64,000 nucleotides of DNA from Paucilactobacillus kaifaensis (GTDB lineage: Bacteria; Bacillota; Bacilli; Lactobacillales; Lactobacillaceae), in NCBI RefSeq assembly GCF_005405145.1, contig NZ_BJDM01000001.1, forward strand, positions 124,001 to 188,000, in the 5' to 3' direction. The stretch's first letter is position 1, and every line of letters starts with the position of its first letter. This document shows, piece by piece, positions 1 through 8,975 of this stretch. Under the pieces are notes generated by a model. That model ran no database searches and was not told the DNA's origin. It saw only the letters and a list, made by a program, of their open reading frames with translations. Made by a program: the position numbers and the translations under genes.

Positions 1-215
1 TAATTACCAACAAGCCCTGTGAATCCAACAATCGCATTGTCTTTTTTAACTATATAAACATTAGCTGATGCAATTTGCGTTCTAACATCATCGACAGCAT
101 TTGACCAATATGACGGCTCAATAAAGTCATGGGCTTCCAAATTACTTGTCAGCCAAATCTGCATAATTTGGTTTAATTCTAACTTATTAATGTATTTTAA
201 ACGCTTTACTTCCAT
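1..215 (-). CDS. GNAT-family N-acetyltransferase, N-terminal part (runs off left edge)
   Basis: Open frame from an ATG at 215 to the window edge, about 71 residues. The N-terminus reads MEVKRLKYINKLELNQIMQI, followed by a W-x3-NLEAHDFI-x5-W block and then VYIVKKDNAIVGFTGLVGN. This is the usual start of small GNAT acetyltransferases, in which the last stretch is beta strands 2-3 before the acetyl-CoA loop. The acetyl-CoA binding motif itself lies outside the window. Two ATGs are adjacent (218 and 215). The second is preferred because AGGAG then lies 5 nt upstream. Substrate unknown. Confidence 0.75.
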   Translation of the reverse strand, partial: MEVKRLKYINKLELNQIMQIWLTSNLEAHDFIEPSYWSNAVDDVRTQIASANVYIVKKDNAIVGFTGLVGN

Positions 216-239
216 CATTACTCCTAATTGTCACGATGT

Positions 240-255
240 TGTTTCACATGAAACA
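240..255. other. parS-like site
   Basis: TGTTTCACATGAAACA, one base from consensus, intergenic upstream of the GNAT gene. Confidence 0.5.
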
Positions 256-288
256 GTGCAATTCATCCCACAATTATTTAATGTTCAG

Positions 289-317
289 TTACCTTCACAA
301 CATAATTATGTTATACT
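289..317 (+). promoter_or_regulatory. candidate promoter for small RNA
   Basis: TATACT at 312-317 with a weak TTACCT -35 at 289-294 (17-nt spacer). It points into the hairpin-rich, non-coding stretch at about 324-436. The -35 is poor, so confidence is moderate. Confidence 0.45.
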
Positions 318-323
318 ATCTCC

Positions 324-436
324 CGAAGGTGCCAAATCTTAGCGAACGGAAGACGTTCGTTGCGTGTTTACACGCCGCGCTCTAATACTGAGCGTTTTAA
401 CAGCCACTACCGACTACTTAGGTGGCTGTTTTTTTT
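324..436 (+). ncRNA. candidate structured small RNA ending in an intrinsic terminator
   Basis: No coding frame fits this stretch, but it folds into successive hairpins: GCGAACG/CGTTCGT near 342-360, GCGTG/CACGC near 362-374, GCGCTC/GAGCG near 377-395, then AACAGCCAC/GTGGCTGTT followed by eight T (about 399-436). The U-run lies on the plus-strand side only, so the terminator serves a plus-strand transcript. The flanking genes are both on the minus strand, so this transcript has no coding target. I do not recognise the family. Confidence 0.5.
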
Positions 437-442
437 GTGCCA

Positions 443-2302
443 TTAAATCAAACTTTTAAAAATTTGATCCACAATCGCATCCCCTGACCGAAACGTAACA
501 TCATTAATATATGGTCGTGGACTAGCAGTCGTAAACCACTGTTTACCCTCCGTTGGAATTCCCCAAACATACAAATGTTGATTAGCTTCACCATCTACAA
601 TCAACTGTTGCGTTACAGTATCAACATTCAAAGCACCAGTCTTAAATTCTGTACCATCAGCTAAAACCAATTCGTGTGGTTGTGCTAATTTATCAGCAAG
701 TAAATGCTGCATTAACTGATTTTGACTCTGTTCGACCTTAATAGATGGCAACCGTGCCTCCAATAAATAGTCAGCTGTGTATCGTTGCTCTGGTTTTAAC
801 TTTGACCAAGTAACAAATTTAGCTACGTGCTCATCTGTATCAACCATCATTTCTGGTCCTAGTATTTTAACAATTCCAGCTAAAACTAATGCTCGTAGCT
901 CTTCAATTCTAATTTCTGGTGGTCCAACCGCTAAATGTGAGTTTTCATAATTAAATTGACCTAAAAAGTCCTTGCGATAATCATCTGGACTCAAAAGCTG
1001 ATAATTAACAATTTGCCGTAACACGTCGCGAATATCACGAAAAACTTCTAGTGCTGAGGTTAAAGGACCTGTTTTTGTTCCTTCATTAGCAGCATCTGCA
1101 TCTCGTTGTAAATAGTCAGCCATTACTTCAGGGTCCGAACTATCACCAATAAACTTAGTGGGATTCATTAATTTTTCCCAATTAAAATAATCGTCACTAT
1201 CAATCTCAGATTGCAAAACTACCTGGGTTGGATCTGTTGCCAAAGCAAATTGTGTTAAAAATTTCTCAACATTCATTTGTGAATATTTTTGCTGAATTAG
1301 TTTTTCGTAATAAACATATTCAACCTCATGATGGGCCATTGTTAAAAAATCTTCTCCAGCAATCCCACCTTTTAATTGAACATCATGAAACCATTTTGGC
1401 GTAAAAAAGTGAGCCGTTGCTCGTTCATCATTCTTTTTTTCATTACGTCCTTTGGCTCGCAGTGGCACCCCTAGGCGTGAACCTGCTACAATTTTTGGTT
1501 CTCGACCAGAAGCATGATAAACCAATTGACCGGCACTAGCACGTGTAAACTTACCACCACGACCGGTGGTTAACATAGCGACTGCATCAAAAAAGCTTAG
1601 TCCGAGTCCTCGAGCAATCATCGTTTGACCCGCTGCCAAGTTTTCAAAATCGTACTCTTGTGGCTGTGTTGGATAAATGTAATTAATCCCAACTTGATTA
1701 GCAAACTGGCGTAGTTTAACTTGCTCTGGAGTAGGTTTGTTTTCACAATGTCCTAGCGCCATCACAACATAGTCCGCATGCAGCTCATGATTACTAGTTT
1801 GAACTAGGTATTCATTTTCATTCACTCCAGATTGAACCTTAATTGCTTCTTCATACACCATTGATAAAGTGATTTCAGCAATTAAACGGGTTTGTAAATA
1901 TTCATAAAACCAATTCAAATAAACACCGAATAGTCCCCGTGAGGCATACCCATTGCTCTTCAGATCTGTGATTTCGTTTAGTAACTCTTTTTTTTGTGCA
2001 ATATTATTTTCTTGAATATATTGCGCTGCTTTGGTTTTGATCCAATCATACAAATTCAATCCAGGTACAATTGGACCGTTGATTTCACTTGTTTGATCAG
2101 TGAACATCGTAATTTGGTCCGGGTTAGTATTCATAATTAAGTCGTGTGACTGATTGGGTTGCCACACACGACCGCCCACACCAAATGGATCAACCAGCGT
2201 GATGGTTAATTGACCAAATTGATCTGTCTTTTTTTGCCGTTCAATTATTCTTTCCGCTGCCACTAATCCACGTGGCCCCGCTCCGATTAACACAATATCC
2301 AT
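443..2302 (-). CDS. FAD/NAD(P)-binding protein (FAD-NAD(P)-binding family)
   Basis: A 619-residue protein. Its N-terminus MDIVLIGAGPRGLVAAERI is a Rossmann dinucleotide-binding motif (GxGPxG). Next come VGGRVWQPNQSHDLIMNT, typical of the FAD-NAD(P)-binding family of single-subunit oxidoreductase-like proteins, and an ALGH motif near residue 180, where the second half of the FAD site is expected. The protein is full length for this family, which is common in lactobacilli but has no defined substrate. A GGAGGA site lies just before the ATG. It is a single gene with its own upstream region and a long 3' neighbour on the opposite strand. Function beyond flavin binding is not inferred. Confidence 0.75.
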   Translation of the reverse strand: MDIVLIGAGPRGLVAAERIIERQKKTDQFGQLTITLVDPFGVGGRVWQPNQSHDLIMNTNPDQITMFTDQTSEINGPIVPGLNLYDWIKTKAAQYIQENNIAQKKELLNEITDLKSNGYASRGLFGVYLNWFYEYLQTRLIAEITLSMVYEEAIKVQSGVNENEYLVQTSNHELHADYVVMALGHCENKPTPEQVKLRQFANQVGINYIYPTQPQEYDFENLAAGQTMIARGLGLSFFDAVAMLTTGRGGKFTRASAGQLVYHASGREPKIVAGSRLGVPLRAKGRNEKKNDERATAHFFTPKWFHDVQLKGGIAGEDFLTMAHHEVEYVYYEKLIQQKYSQMNVEKFLTQFALATDPTQVVLQSEIDSDDYFNWEKLMNPTKFIGDSSDPEVMADYLQRDADAANEGTKTGPLTSALEVFRDIRDVLRQIVNYQLLSPDDYRKDFLGQFNYENSHLAVGPPEIRIEELRALVLAGIVKILGPEMMVDTDEHVAKFVTWSKLKPEQRYTADYLLEARLPSIKVEQSQNQLMQHLLADKLAQPHELVLADGTEFKTGALNVDTVTQQLIVDGEANQHLYVWGIPTEGKQWFTTASPRPYINDVTFRSGDAIVDQIFKSLI

Positions 2303-2443
2303 AAATATCCTCCAGAAAGTAAATCAATAAGTTCAGTATATTTCTATCAATATGTTTTTGCACGTTTTTAGTTAAAAATGATAGCTATTACTCGTATATT
2401 TCGATGAATTTTGATCTCTAAGTAAAGATTTCAGTGTAATCTA

Positions 2444-2492
2444 AAAATAAGCACACCGTGATTCAAAATACGAATCATGGTGTGCTTATTTT
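2444..2492. terminator. bidirectional terminator
   Basis: A 21-bp stem (AAAATAAGCACACC... against ...GGTGTGCTTATTTT, one mismatch) with a 7-nt loop. A and T runs on both sides let it work in either direction. It lies 3' of the ABC exporter operon. The rest of 2303-2536 shows nothing recognisable. Confidence 0.8.
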
Positions 2493-2536
2493 CACGTTAC
2501 ATTTCAACTCCTAAACGGGGGTGATCACAATCTCTT

Positions 2537-3757
2537 TTATTGATAACTAATCCCACGCTTAAATCTTTTCCAGAAACTTGTATCATCCGTTTGCAACATC
2601 AGTCCCTCATAAATTCGACTGATGTACTGAACCATCAAGATAATACTACCAATTAAAATTAACAGTGAAATTGCTACTTCCCAACCATTCACACTTTGAT
2701 CAATGATCCGTAACGGCATGAAATATGATGAAAAGAATGGAACGTATGACATAATTTTAACGATCATTACATCGGCGTTATTTTGAAATGGAAAAGTCGC
2801 AAAAAAGGCAATCATTCCCAAGTAAGTCGCTGGTTGTGCTGCTTTAGTAGCATCCTCTGCCTTAGCAACTAGTGCGCCACTAAAGGCGGATAAGATAGTA
2901 TATAAAATAACTCCTAAAAATAAAAAGACCAAGTTAATGCTGAGTAAATTAGATAATACTTGGCTAATTAAATCCTGATTACTATTCACAAAACCTTTGG
3001 TAAAGGACATATGTTGAGCCACAAGATAGCTACTCCAACCTCCAACTACATAAGCCACTAATTGAGTCAAAATAACCAACAATACTCCTAAAATTTTACC
3101 GACAAAATATTTTCCCGCAGTGGTGCTCGAAAATATTATTTTCATAATTTTGGTGCCTTTTTCGGAAGCAATTTCAGTAGCTGTAATTGACGAATACGTA
3201 ATCAAGATCATATATACCATCACGACCATTATCCAAAACGAAATCAGTCGTGCGATTTTTGCTCGCCCAGTTTTTTTATGAACGATTTCATTGTATTGTG
3301 GCTGCTGTTGCAGTGCTTTCGCTTGGTCAGGGCTCAACTTAGCATTGGCGAGATTAAGTTGCTGCTGTTGTTGCACGATAAATGAATTAACTTGATTCTT
3401 AATCTGAACTTCAGGTGTTTGCCCACCACGAAAAGTTGCTGATACCCTTGTTGCTGTGGTGTCAAAGATAACATACCCTGTAATTTGATTTTCTGCAACT
3501 GCCTTTTTAGCTTCTTTTACCGAATCGACTGATGCTTTTACTTCATCTTTATTTTGCTGAATAAACTGCTTTCTAAGCGCAGAATGTTCTGAAATAACAG
3601 CGATTTTATTACTGCTTTCGCCAGAACTATAGTTAATATAGCCTAATCCAAATGACAATACCAAAATCAAAAACGGTGCGATTACAAGTGCCAAGAAACT
3701 CCAGGATTTGATTTGCCGCAGAAAAGTTTCTACCGTGATAATCCAAAGTTTACGCAT
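2537..3757 (-). CDS. ABC-2 type exporter permease (NatB/YhaP-like)
   Basis: About 406 residues, starting MRKLWIITVETFLRQIKSWS. One membrane segment lies near residues 20-45, followed by a large extracytoplasmic loop of about 120 residues and then five or six membrane segments in the C-terminal half. This is the ABC-2 membrane layout of NatB/YhaP exporters. The frame is open to a GTG at 3766, but the ATG at 3757 has AGGTGA 5 nt upstream and is preferred. It overlaps the end of the ATPase gene by 8 nt, so translation is probably coupled. Likely partner of the ATPase at 3750-4649. The substrate (Na+, drug or peptide) cannot be told. Confidence 0.8.
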   Translation of the reverse strand: MRKLWIITVETFLRQIKSWSFLALVIAPFLILVLSFGLGYINYSSGESSNKIAVISEHSALRKQFIQQNKDEVKASVDSVKEAKKAVAENQITGYVIFDTTATRVSATFRGGQTPEVQIKNQVNSFIVQQQQQLNLANAKLSPDQAKALQQQPQYNEIVHKKTGRAKIARLISFWIMVVMVYMILITYSSITATEIASEKGTKIMKIIFSSTTAGKYFVGKILGVLLVILTQLVAYVVGGWSSYLVAQHMSFTKGFVNSNQDLISQVLSNLLSINLVFLFLGVILYTILSAFSGALVAKAEDATKAAQPATYLGMIAFFATFPFQNNADVMIVKIMSYVPFFSSYFMPLRIIDQSVNGWEVAISLLILIGSIILMVQYISRIYEGLMLQTDDTSFWKRFKRGISYQ

Positions 3758-4649
3758 TTGGTTCACCTGCCTTCAACTTAAAAATTTCATCCAATGTAGG
3801 TGCTTGTTGACTGAACTCTTCAACATATTTTCCGTTGGTTAACTGTTGAAATAAATCTGGACCAACAGCCGGGTCATCCAGCTTCAGTAAATATCGATGA
3901 TCAGCCAGTCGTTCAACTGCAGTTACGTGCGCTAATTTAATCAACCGGTCGTAATCCCAACTATTTGTAGTAACAAATAAATGATTCTTACCAAACTGGC
4001 TCCGAACATCTTCTATTCGACCACTTAATACCACTCGACCTGCTTTAAGCATAATTAATTGATCACATAATGTTTCAACATTCCCCATATCATGACTAGA
4101 AAAAATAATTGCCGTTCCTTGTTTTTTGGCCTCAAAAATCGCTTGTTCTAACAAATCTACGTTAACTGGATCAAGTCCGCTAAATGGTTCGTCCAAAATT
4201 AATAGTTTCGGTTGATGAATTAGTGTACATATTAGCTGTATTTTTTGTTGATTTCCTTTCGATAAATCCTTAATCTTGTCAGTCCGTTTCCCCTTAACGG
4301 CAAATTTATCCAGCCAGACATCAATTTTTGGCCTGATCTCTTTGGCCGCTTTACCTTTTAGTCGCGCTAAATAAATGATCTGCTGTTCAACAGTCAATTT
4401 AGGCATTAAACTACGTTCTTCAGGTAAGTAGCCAATTTCATTAAAAACGGTTTCCGTAATTGGAGCATCATTCCAACTAATCTGACCATCATATTTCAAA
4501 AAATTCAAAATGCTATGAAATGAAGTCGACTTCCCAGCACCGTTTTGTCCAATTAGTCCCATAATTTGCCCAGACTGAACACTAAAGCTAACATCATTTA
4601 ACGCTTGTAAATCCCCAAATTGTTTTGACAAGTGCTTAATTTCTAACAT
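3750..4649 (-). CDS. ABC transporter ATP-binding protein (NatA/YhaQ-like)
   Basis: A 299-residue nucleotide-binding subunit. Visible motifs in order are Walker A GQNGAGKST, signature LSKGNQQK, Walker B LLILDEPFSGLDP and the switch histidine in IIFSSHDM. The C-terminal 80 residues form the extension usual for ABC-2 ATPases. The frame extends 10 codons upstream, but GGGAGG six bases before the ATG at 4649 decides the start (MLEIKHLSKQFGDL). First gene of a two-gene exporter operon with the permease at 2537-3757. Confidence 0.88.
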   Translation of the reverse strand: MLEIKHLSKQFGDLQALNDVSFSVQSGQIMGLIGQNGAGKSTSFHSILNFLKYDGQISWNDAPITETVFNEIGYLPEERSLMPKLTVEQQIIYLARLKGKAAKEIRPKIDVWLDKFAVKGKRTDKIKDLSKGNQQKIQLICTLIHQPKLLILDEPFSGLDPVNVDLLEQAIFEAKKQGTAIIFSSHDMGNVETLCDQLIMLKAGRVVLSGRIEDVRSQFGKNHLFVTTNSWDYDRLIKLAHVTAVERLADHRYLLKLDDPAVGPDLFQQLTNGKYVEEFSQQAPTLDEIFKLKAGEPNA

Positions 4650-4776
4650 CGTTTTCCTCCCATCCATTGATAACTTCAATGCTTATACTTCCTAATTCTA
4701 ATCATATCAAATTTAGCCACTAAAAAAAGCTTTCTCGTTAATTGTCAGCGGGTAAGCTTAATCTAAGTTATTTAAT

Positions 4777-5433
4777 TTAGACATCAACATGGTGTTTCAA
4801 TTGTGGAAAAATATGTTTATCAGACCAGCTCATCATTGCACCTTGCGCAACTAACGCTAAAACTGTTCCATAACCAATTGCCTTTAATTGCCTAGTTGCC
4901 ATTACTGATACCACGGTAATTAAAATCGGTGGGACATAACTGACCCATTGTCCTAAAATAGCTGAACCACGTAAAAATTTAAACCGAAGAATATATGATA
5001 AGTCATCATTAGGGTGCATCAAAATATTTGATCGTTGATAAATTGACACAGCCATCGAGATCACTAAAATCCCAACTGTATCAAGAAAAATTTTAGTTAT
5101 CAAGCTATAGTGGGGTACGCCCACCCAATTCCAAAATAACGTAATGAAAGAAACAAGGTAACTAAACGGAAATGCATACAGTAGATTGGAAAAAAAACGG
5201 CGCCGATCAAAATGACCCAGAATAATTTGATTAGTTATCGTAATGACAATTCCATAAATAAAAAGCGTTGTTCCTAGTGGAATGTGAATCCAATTTGACA
5301 GATTAACTGATGAGCCAGTCCAAACAGCACTTCCTAAGTCAGTCGAAATCGTAAGTGCATTCCCAGCAGCATTCATTAAAATCGACAATCCTAAAAAATC
5401 CATTCGTTGTTTAAAGTCTTGCATCTTGGCCAA
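4777..5433 (-). CDS. YczE-family integral membrane protein
   Basis: 218 residues with about five hydrophobic segments. The N-terminal MDFLGLSILMNAAGNALTIS, followed by GSAVWTGSSVNLS, resembles YczE/YitT-type membrane proteins of Firmicutes. No enzymatic motif is visible and the role of the family is unknown. It stands alone between the ABC pair and the AbrB-fusion gene on the same strand, with gaps of about 60-130 nt. Confidence 0.65.
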   Translation of the reverse strand: MAKMQDFKQRMDFLGLSILMNAAGNALTISTDLGSAVWTGSSVNLSNWIHIPLGTTLFIYGIVITITNQIILGHFDRRRFFSNLLYAFPFSYLVSFITLFWNWVGVPHYSLITKIFLDTVGILVISMAVSIYQRSNILMHPNDDLSYILRFKFLRGSAILGQWVSYVPPILITVVSVMATRQLKAIGYGTVLALVAQGAMMSWSDKHIFPQLKHHVDV

Positions 5434-5496
5434 ACTGTCATCACTTCCTTTTCTCTGTAAATTTTAGCACTTATAACGAAAAACGTAACGGACAAC

Positions 5497-6648
5497 CTAA
5501 CCAATCTTTGCTTCAAAGATTCTCGTCTGTGCCGAGATGAGGTGCTGAATCAACTGAAATAGTAGTAAAATCCACCCAAACGCTAAAATAAAACCGATTA
5601 ATTCAAAGGCAGTTAATGATAGGTATCCCACAAATTGAAATAAAATATCGGTTAATACCAACACCCCGCCAATAATATATGATGTGATTAAAAAATCCCG
5701 ATTAGCTTGGGGCAATAACCACTTGATTCCCACGATCAGAATAATAATAAAATAAATTAACATTCGGGCAAGCTGATCGTGAAAAATATGAAAAGCGGTA
5801 TTGTTCGGAAAGGCTCCCACTCCACCAAGATCGACAGCGGCCAACGTTAAAATTACCCGCAAAGTTGTTAACTGCCATGTTCGTGGGTATGCTTCTTGCA
5901 GTGAAACAAACAAATAATCAATTAAAGCAATCATAATTAACGCCGAAAAAATCAGTGTTAAGTTAAAACTCCAACTATTGCTGGCTAAGTCAGTACCAAG
6001 ATAGCTAAGATTATGTTGCCACCACCTTCGTTGACTGTTGGAAGCCATTGAGATGACAACACCACTACTGATAATCGCCATGAATAATGACGTCAACATC
6101 AATGGTGAAATCGATTGAGCAGCTAAAATCATTAAATAATTAATTACACTACTAAAAATAAAAAAGATAAATGTAGAGGTTAACTGATCAAAACTAGCTC
6201 CAGTAAAAATAAGGCCGAAAACCCAAAAAATACCAAGAAGTGCCAATAACAAAATCAACGCAAATGAAAGTACAATGGTTGGAAAATTTCGCCAGTAAAT
6301 ATTGCGTGAAGTCGAATTAGTGGTACTTTTTCTACTTTTGACAAAGAAAATAATGAACAAGATAGTCCCCGTAATTACCCCTAAAATGATTAATGCGGTC
6401 GCAATCGAAGTAGTGCCGACTAGTGGAATTTGAGTTTGTTTTTGATTTAAAAAAAACAAATAAAAACCGATACTTGTAATAAAAGTTGGCACTAGCGACC
6501 ACCACAAAGATACTCGTTGTGTTATTTCCTCTAGTGGTTGTAACATCACCCCATTATTTCTCACTGTAAATCGAACAGTATCACCATCGTCTAAATGTAA
6601 TTTATCAACTACCTCTGTTGGTAATTCAACTTTGAGGTTTTTATTCAT
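5497..6648 (-). CDS. AbrB-like swapped-hairpin domain fused to a DUF998-type membrane domain
   Basis: 383 residues in two parts. Residues 1-42 (MNKNLKVELPTEVVDKLHL, then DGDTVRFTVRNNGVMLQP) have the pattern of a SpoVT/AbrB/MazE DNA-binding beta-hairpin. Residues 45-370 carry about eight hydrophobic segments, with the W-WQHNLSYLGTDLASNSW block and an aromatic, Gly-rich pattern typical of DUF998 proteins. The domain order means a putative DNA- or protein-binding head is tethered to the membrane. GGGAG lies 10 nt before the ATG. Function unknown; the fusion is discussed in the findings. Confidence 0.65.
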   Translation of the reverse strand: MNKNLKVELPTEVVDKLHLDDGDTVRFTVRNNGVMLQPLEEITQRVSLWWSLVPTFITSIGFYLFFLNQKQTQIPLVGTTSIATALIILGVITGTILFIIFFVKSRKSTTNSTSRNIYWRNFPTIVLSFALILLLALLGIFWVFGLIFTGASFDQLTSTFIFFIFSSVINYLMILAAQSISPLMLTSLFMAIISSGVVISMASNSQRRWWQHNLSYLGTDLASNSWSFNLTLIFSALIMIALIDYLFVSLQEAYPRTWQLTTLRVILTLAAVDLGGVGAFPNNTAFHIFHDQLARMLIYFIIILIVGIKWLLPQANRDFLITSYIIGGVLVLTDILFQFVGYLSLTAFELIGFILAFGWILLLFQLIQHLISAQTRIFEAKIG

Positions 6649-6671
6649 ATTCAGTACGCTCCCAATTAAAC

Positions 6672-6998
6672 TTAATTTACTTCATCCTTATATCTTTGTT
6701 GCAGCTTTTTTTCGCTATAGTTGAGTAAGTCTGCAGCTTTAATGTCATAATGCGATCCCAAAACGAGTAATTGATCTAGCGCATCAGCTAATTCTTCCAT
6801 CAAATTATCGCGCAATTCAGCTTCCGTTAAAGATTGCTCCCCAGGGTGGTCACGACCAATTTCAAGCGATCGTACTGCCCGCGACAACTCACCTATTTCT
6901 TCGCTAATAAAGTTAAGTCGAATGAATGGTGATAATTGATACCACCCACGATGACGATAAAAATCAGTTAACCATTGTTGATGTTCGTTGATCTGCAT
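6672..6998 (-). CDS. MazG-like nucleotide pyrophosphohydrolase
   Basis: 108 residues from the ATG at 6998, where GGAGG lies 6 nt upstream; the frame extends further 5' without a site. The EEIGELSRAVRSLE segment followed by MEELADALDQLLVLG gives the paired ExxE/ExxD motifs that bind Mg2+ in the all-alpha NTP pyrophosphatase (MazG) superfamily. Such enzymes usually remove non-canonical NTPs. It ends shortly before the AbrB-fusion gene, with 23 nt between them, and may be co-transcribed with it. Confidence 0.75.
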   Translation of the reverse strand: MQINEHQQWLTDFYRHRGWYQLSPFIRLNFISEEIGELSRAVRSLEIGRDHPGEQSLTEAELRDNLMEELADALDQLLVLGSHYDIKAADLLNYSEKKLQQRYKDEVN

Positions 6999-7062
6999 TT
7001 GTATCCTCCGAAAATAAGTAATGCGTTTATTATATCGCACTTAACACCGTAAAATTAGGGAC

Positions 7063-7095
7063 AAAAAAACGGCTGGAATTTTCCAACCGTTTTTA
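7063..7095 (-). terminator. intrinsic terminator of gdhA
   Basis: Hairpin AAAACGG-TGGAA / TTCCAACCGTTTT, with a run of seven T in the minus direction, directly 3' of gdhA. Confidence 0.85.
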
Positions 7096-7108
7096 GACTT
7101 GCTGATTC

Positions 7109-8497
<1,389 letters not shown>

Positions 8498-8501
8498 TCA
8501 A

Positions 8502-8510
8502 ATTATAGCA
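8502..8510 (-). promoter_or_regulatory. extended -10 promoter of gdhA
   Basis: On the minus strand TGC-TATAAT lies at 8510-8502. No good -35 is seen, consistent with an extended -10 promoter. The following 8520-8700 stretch is AT-rich and I see no gene in it. Confidence 0.55.
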
Positions 8511-8708
8511 TATTGAAAATAGCAATCGTTCGGTAAACACTAATTACTTTGATTACTAAGTTTAATTTAGTAAATAGTTAATTATATTAAGAAAAGAACA
8601 CGTTAAATTAGAAAATATCTCATTTAAATTTATGGTTAATATTCATTACTTTAAAAGCACTTTGAGTAAAAATAAAGCAATAAAATTAACCAAATTTTAA
8701 TTTTAGTG

Positions 8709-8737
8709 TTTACAAATTAGTTAAACTAAGATATGCT
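8709..8737 (+). promoter_or_regulatory. promoter of the attenuator-transporter transcript
   Basis: TTTACA at 8709-8714, a 17-nt spacer, then TATGCT at 8732-8737. The predicted start near 8744 gives a leader of about 230 nt before the transporter ATG. Confidence 0.7.
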
Positions 8738-8770
8738 ATGAAAATCAAATTATTAGAGGAGTAAATAAAT

Positions 8771-8809
8771 ATGACAGTCAACGTTCGAGTCGAAATTATT
8801 ATTATTTAG
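8771..8809 (+). CDS. Ile/Val-rich leader peptide (attenuation)
   Basis: Twelve-codon ORF MTVNVRVEIIII followed by TAG, preceded by AGAGGAG with a 9-nt spacer. Seven of the twelve residues are Val or Ile, and the last four sense codons are consecutive ATT. The stop overlaps the first base of the hairpin region downstream. This is the classic design of a ribosome-mediated attenuation leader sensing charged tRNA-Ile/Val. No function of the peptide itself is implied. Confidence 0.75.
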   Translation: MTVNVRVEIIII

Positions 8810-8906
8810 CGTGAGTGACAATTTAATTTGTTGCTCGCGCTGATTCGCGAGCAGCGTTGGCTAAAGCCAAGGGTGTTCATCGCTCTTGGCTTTTTATTTA
8901 TTTTTC
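8809..8906 (+). promoter_or_regulatory. transcription attenuator with mutually exclusive hairpins
   Basis: Pairing 1:2 joins 8809-8821 (GCGTGAGTGACAA) to 8828-8840. Pairing 2:3 joins 8832-8839 (TGCTCGCG) to 8846-8853. These exclude each other. A hairpin TTGGC/GCCAA at 8857-8870 competes with the terminator AGCCAAG...CTTGGCT at 8865-8891, an 11-bp stem with loop TTCAT followed by TTTTTATTTATTTTT. A ribosome stalled on the Ile codons would cover region 1 and favour 2:3. How 2:3 relieves the terminator is inference. Confidence 0.7.
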
Positions 8907-8975
8907 GGCAAGGAGGAATAGGATTTCTAAGATTTTTAGTTCGATCAAATACATAGAACAGGAAGTGAATATACC

